Of a DNA stretch of 8,568 nucleotides, positions 7,125-8,568 are shown piece after piece; within the stretch, counting starts at the first letter, position 1, and the number at the start of each line of letters is the position of its first letter. A model generated the notes under the pieces. That model was not told where the DNA came from and did not search any database. It saw nothing but the letters and a program-made list of their open reading frames with translations. The stretch is from Pseudomonadota bacterium (GTDB lineage: Bacteria; Pseudomonadota; Gammaproteobacteria; Burkholderiales; Methylophilaceae), in the NCBI GenBank assembly GCA_029549705.1, contig JAKPIR010000010.1, positions 1 to 8,568 of the forward strand. Reading direction: 5' to 3'. The position numbers and the translations under genes were made by a program.

Positions 7125-7182
7125 AAAATTTTTCTCGAGGAAAATACGCCTATTTTAAATTAACTAAAAACCGTACAAATTA

Positions 7183-7204
7183 GTGCAGAATTTTTCTGCT
7201 GCAC
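7183..7204. repeat. Small hairpin after the comEC stop
   Basis: GTGCAG (7183-7188) pairs with CTGCAC (7199-7204); an alternative inner fold is GCAGAA with TTCTGC around TTT. It begins about 25 bases downstream of the comEC stop in the minus-strand direction and is followed by TAATTTGT, so it is at best a weak terminator. It may protect the 3' end of the comEC message. Confidence 0.35.
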
Positions 7205-7228
7205 TCCGCCTTATTGCGCTGGAAAAAC

Positions 7229-8568
7229 TTAAAACACATCGTGCCAATATCGTCGATGCTGCATTCTATAGCTATCAAAATGAATTGGCTGATTTTTCAC
7301 AAAGTGAATTTCGAGCGCACCATGATAGTCCGAGCGATAAATTCGGCTGCCTGCTGCCTGATATCTTGCCATCACCTCAGGTTTGGGGTGCTGATAGCGA
7401 TTGAGGTAGCCTGGCGTCATGATGCTCACGCTGGGCGACACGGCTTCAATAAATGCAGCGGTCGAGGAAGATTTACTGCCATGATGCGGCGCGATGATGA
7501 CATCGCTTTTTAATATTTCTGCGTCCGCCTCAATTAAGGCCTGTTCAATATTTTTTTCAATATCACCCGTGAGCAGCATGCTGCCGGCATGGCTGGTAAT
7601 TTTAAGCACGCAACTGCGGTCGTTATCTTTTAGTTGAGCATCCTCATAACTTTCAAGACTGGGATGCAGCACTTCAAACTGCACGTCATCCCATGTCCAG
7701 ATTTGTCCGGCATAGCATTGCATGGTTTCTAAGTTTTCTGGCAGCATCAGACTTTCAGGCAAGGCGCTGTTAAGCCAATCGACTGGCATTAAAGTGAGAA
7801 TTGATGCCAATCCGCCACTGTGGTCGGTATCGTTGTGGCTCACCACCATGCCATCAAGTTTACCAATACCTTCGCCTCGCAAATAAGGCAGCACAACACG
7901 GCTACCTGCATCACTCTGTGCGTTAAATTTTGGGCCGGTGTCATACAGCAACGTGCGCTTAGCGGTTTGCACCACCACACTTAAACCTTGCCCAACATCG
8001 AGCACCGTCACTTTCATGTCGCCTTGCATGGGCCGTGCTGGCAAAATAAATAGCATCGGCAAAAAGCCAAGCAAGCCTAACCAGCGCATTGGAACCCCGC
8101 GTGGCAACAGCAACCAAACCACACCCAAGAGCGCGGGAAAAAGCGTCCAAACAGGCGGGGAATGTTGTTGCCATGTGGCCAAAGGCAGTTGATTAAGCCA
8201 AGTGAGCACGCGCATACAAATTACTAGCGCGAAATATGACCACTCGAGCGGTGCGTCCACAGGCAAAAAACTGCCTAATAGCGCGAATGGCGTCACCACA
8301 AAGCTGATGACAGGAATGGCGATTGCGTTGGCAAGGGGCGAAATAATAGACGCTTGATTAAACATCACCAGCAGTAATGGCAGCATGCCAATCGTCACTG
8401 CCCATTGCGTTTGCACGGCCACCTTAAACCAATGCAGCTTACCGATGCGCGCACCTAAAGCATAGGCAATCAAAGCGACTGCGCCAAATGACAGCCAAAA
8501 TCCCGGTGCATTGACGGCCCAAGGATCAAGCAACACCACCACAACAAGCGCAATCGCCAGCACTTGTG
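7229..8568 (-). CDS. comEC: ComEC/Rec2 family DNA uptake channel protein, N-terminal part outside window
   Basis: An inner-membrane protein that carries single-stranded DNA into the cytoplasm in naturally competent bacteria. The open frame runs off the right edge, so only the last 445 residues are seen; a GTG at 8561-8563 is an internal valine, not a start. Numbering from that GTG, residues 1 to about 185 are strongly hydrophobic and include the Competence-domain signature PWAVNAPGFWLSFGAVALI near 13-31. A metallo-beta-lactamase-like domain follows: VLDVGQGLS, the metal-site motif SHNDTDHSGG (His243, Asp245, Asp247, His248), LLTGDIE, APHHGSKSSS and YQHPKPEV. This C-terminal domain is thought to degrade the non-transported strand. 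All expected metal-site residues are present, so the visible part looks intact. E. coli ycaI and Pseudomonas comEC occupy the same position before this gene cluster. Confidence 0.95.
   Translation of the reverse strand, partial: QVLAIALVVVVLLDPWAVNAPGFWLSFGAVALIAYALGARIGKLHWFKVAVQTQWAVTIGMLPLLLVMFNQASIISPLANAIAIPVISFVVTPFALLGSFLPVDAPLEWSYFALVICMRVLTWLNQLPLATWQQHSPPVWTLFPALLGVVWLLLPRGVPMRWLGLLGFLPMLFILPARPMQGDMKVTVLDVGQGLSVVVQTAKRTLLYDTGPKFNAQSDAGSRVVLPYLRGEGIGKLDGMVVSHNDTDHSGGLASILTLMPVDWLNSALPESLMLPENLETMQCYAGQIWTWDDVQFEVLHPSLESYEDAQLKDNDRSCVLKITSHAGSMLLTGDIEKNIEQALIEADAEILKSDVIIAPHHGSKSSSTAAFIEAVSPSVSIMTPGYLNRYQHPKPEVMARYQAAGSRIYRSDYHGALEIHFVKNQPIHFDSYRMQHRRYWHDVF

Larger units (their letters stand above)
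6800..7228. other. Gene-free spacer between comEC and exbB
   Basis: About 430 bases, A/T-rich compared with the genes on each side. I see no credible gene. A plus-strand frame at 6879-7163 has an unstructured composition, no family features and no supporting ribosome binding site. The spacer holds, in minus-strand order: a small hairpin after the comEC stop (7183-7204), a 16-bp perfect hairpin (7086-7124), a near-palindrome (7046-7064), two GTCAAAA copies exactly 10 bases apart (7029 and 7039), a candidate sigma-70 promoter (6886-6914) and a short palindrome in the exbB leader (6855-6869). Confidence 0.7.

Noticed and set aside
6879..7163. Plus-strand frame of 94 codons in the comEC-exbB spacer.
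   Set aside because: It has A/T-driven composition, no recognisable domain and no Shine-Dalgarno, and it runs through the perfect hairpin at 7086-7124.
7183..8192. Frames at 7183-7404, 7214-7513, 7938-8192 (plus) and 7959-8174 (minus).
   Set aside because: They overlap comEC in other frames; comEC has intact motifs throughout.
8561..8563. GTG as the start of a 444-residue protein.
   Set aside because: The frame stays open to the window edge, and the sequence is the middle of the ComEC membrane domain, so the true start lies outside the window.

Overview
The window looks like ordinary chromosome from a betaproteobacterium. The partial 16S rRNA gene at the left edge reads as a member of the Methylophilaceae-type methylotrophs (Methylotenera/Methylophilus-like). 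This is judged from remembered signature stretches, not from an alignment. Base composition is moderate and looks even throughout. Every gene I can support lies on the minus strand, so transcription runs from high to low coordinates. I see no transposase, integrase, CRISPR array, toxin-antitoxin pair or phage gene.

In transcription order the window holds: the 3' part of comEC (7229-8568, running off the right edge); a gene-free stretch of about 430 bases with a strong perfect hairpin and a candidate promoter (6800-7228); and a tight run of envelope genes, exbB, exbD, msbA, lpxK, ycaR and kdsB (6799 down to 1895). After these come a short promoter region (1756-1894), an initiator tRNA gene (1679-1755), a ribosomal RNA leader with a boxA antitermination element (1344-1678), and the 16S rRNA gene (1343 down to 1), whose last roughly 200 bases are outside the window.

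The envelope genes fit one theme, the building and export of the lipopolysaccharide core and lipid A. KdsB activates Kdo as CMP-Kdo, LpxK phosphorylates the lipid A precursor that receives Kdo, and MsbA flips the finished core-lipid A across the inner membrane. ExbB and ExbD form a proton-driven motor; their partner here is not visible because no tonB is present. YcaR is a small conserved protein that usually sits next to kdsB. The order combines the enterobacterial arrangement (comEC-msbA-lpxK-ycaR-kdsB) with the pseudomonad one (comEC-exbB-exbD-lpxK-ycaR-kdsB).

The most interesting layout feature is the initiator tRNA at the head of the rRNA unit. The only convincing promoter (TTGCGG, 17 bases, TATAGT, preceded by an A/T-rich UP-like tract) lies upstream of the tRNA. 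The rRNA boxA lies about 30 bases downstream of the tRNA. This suggests that tRNA-fMet and 16S are made as one transcript. No clearly new biological system was found. The remaining observations are non-coding structures between genes and a few uncertain starts.
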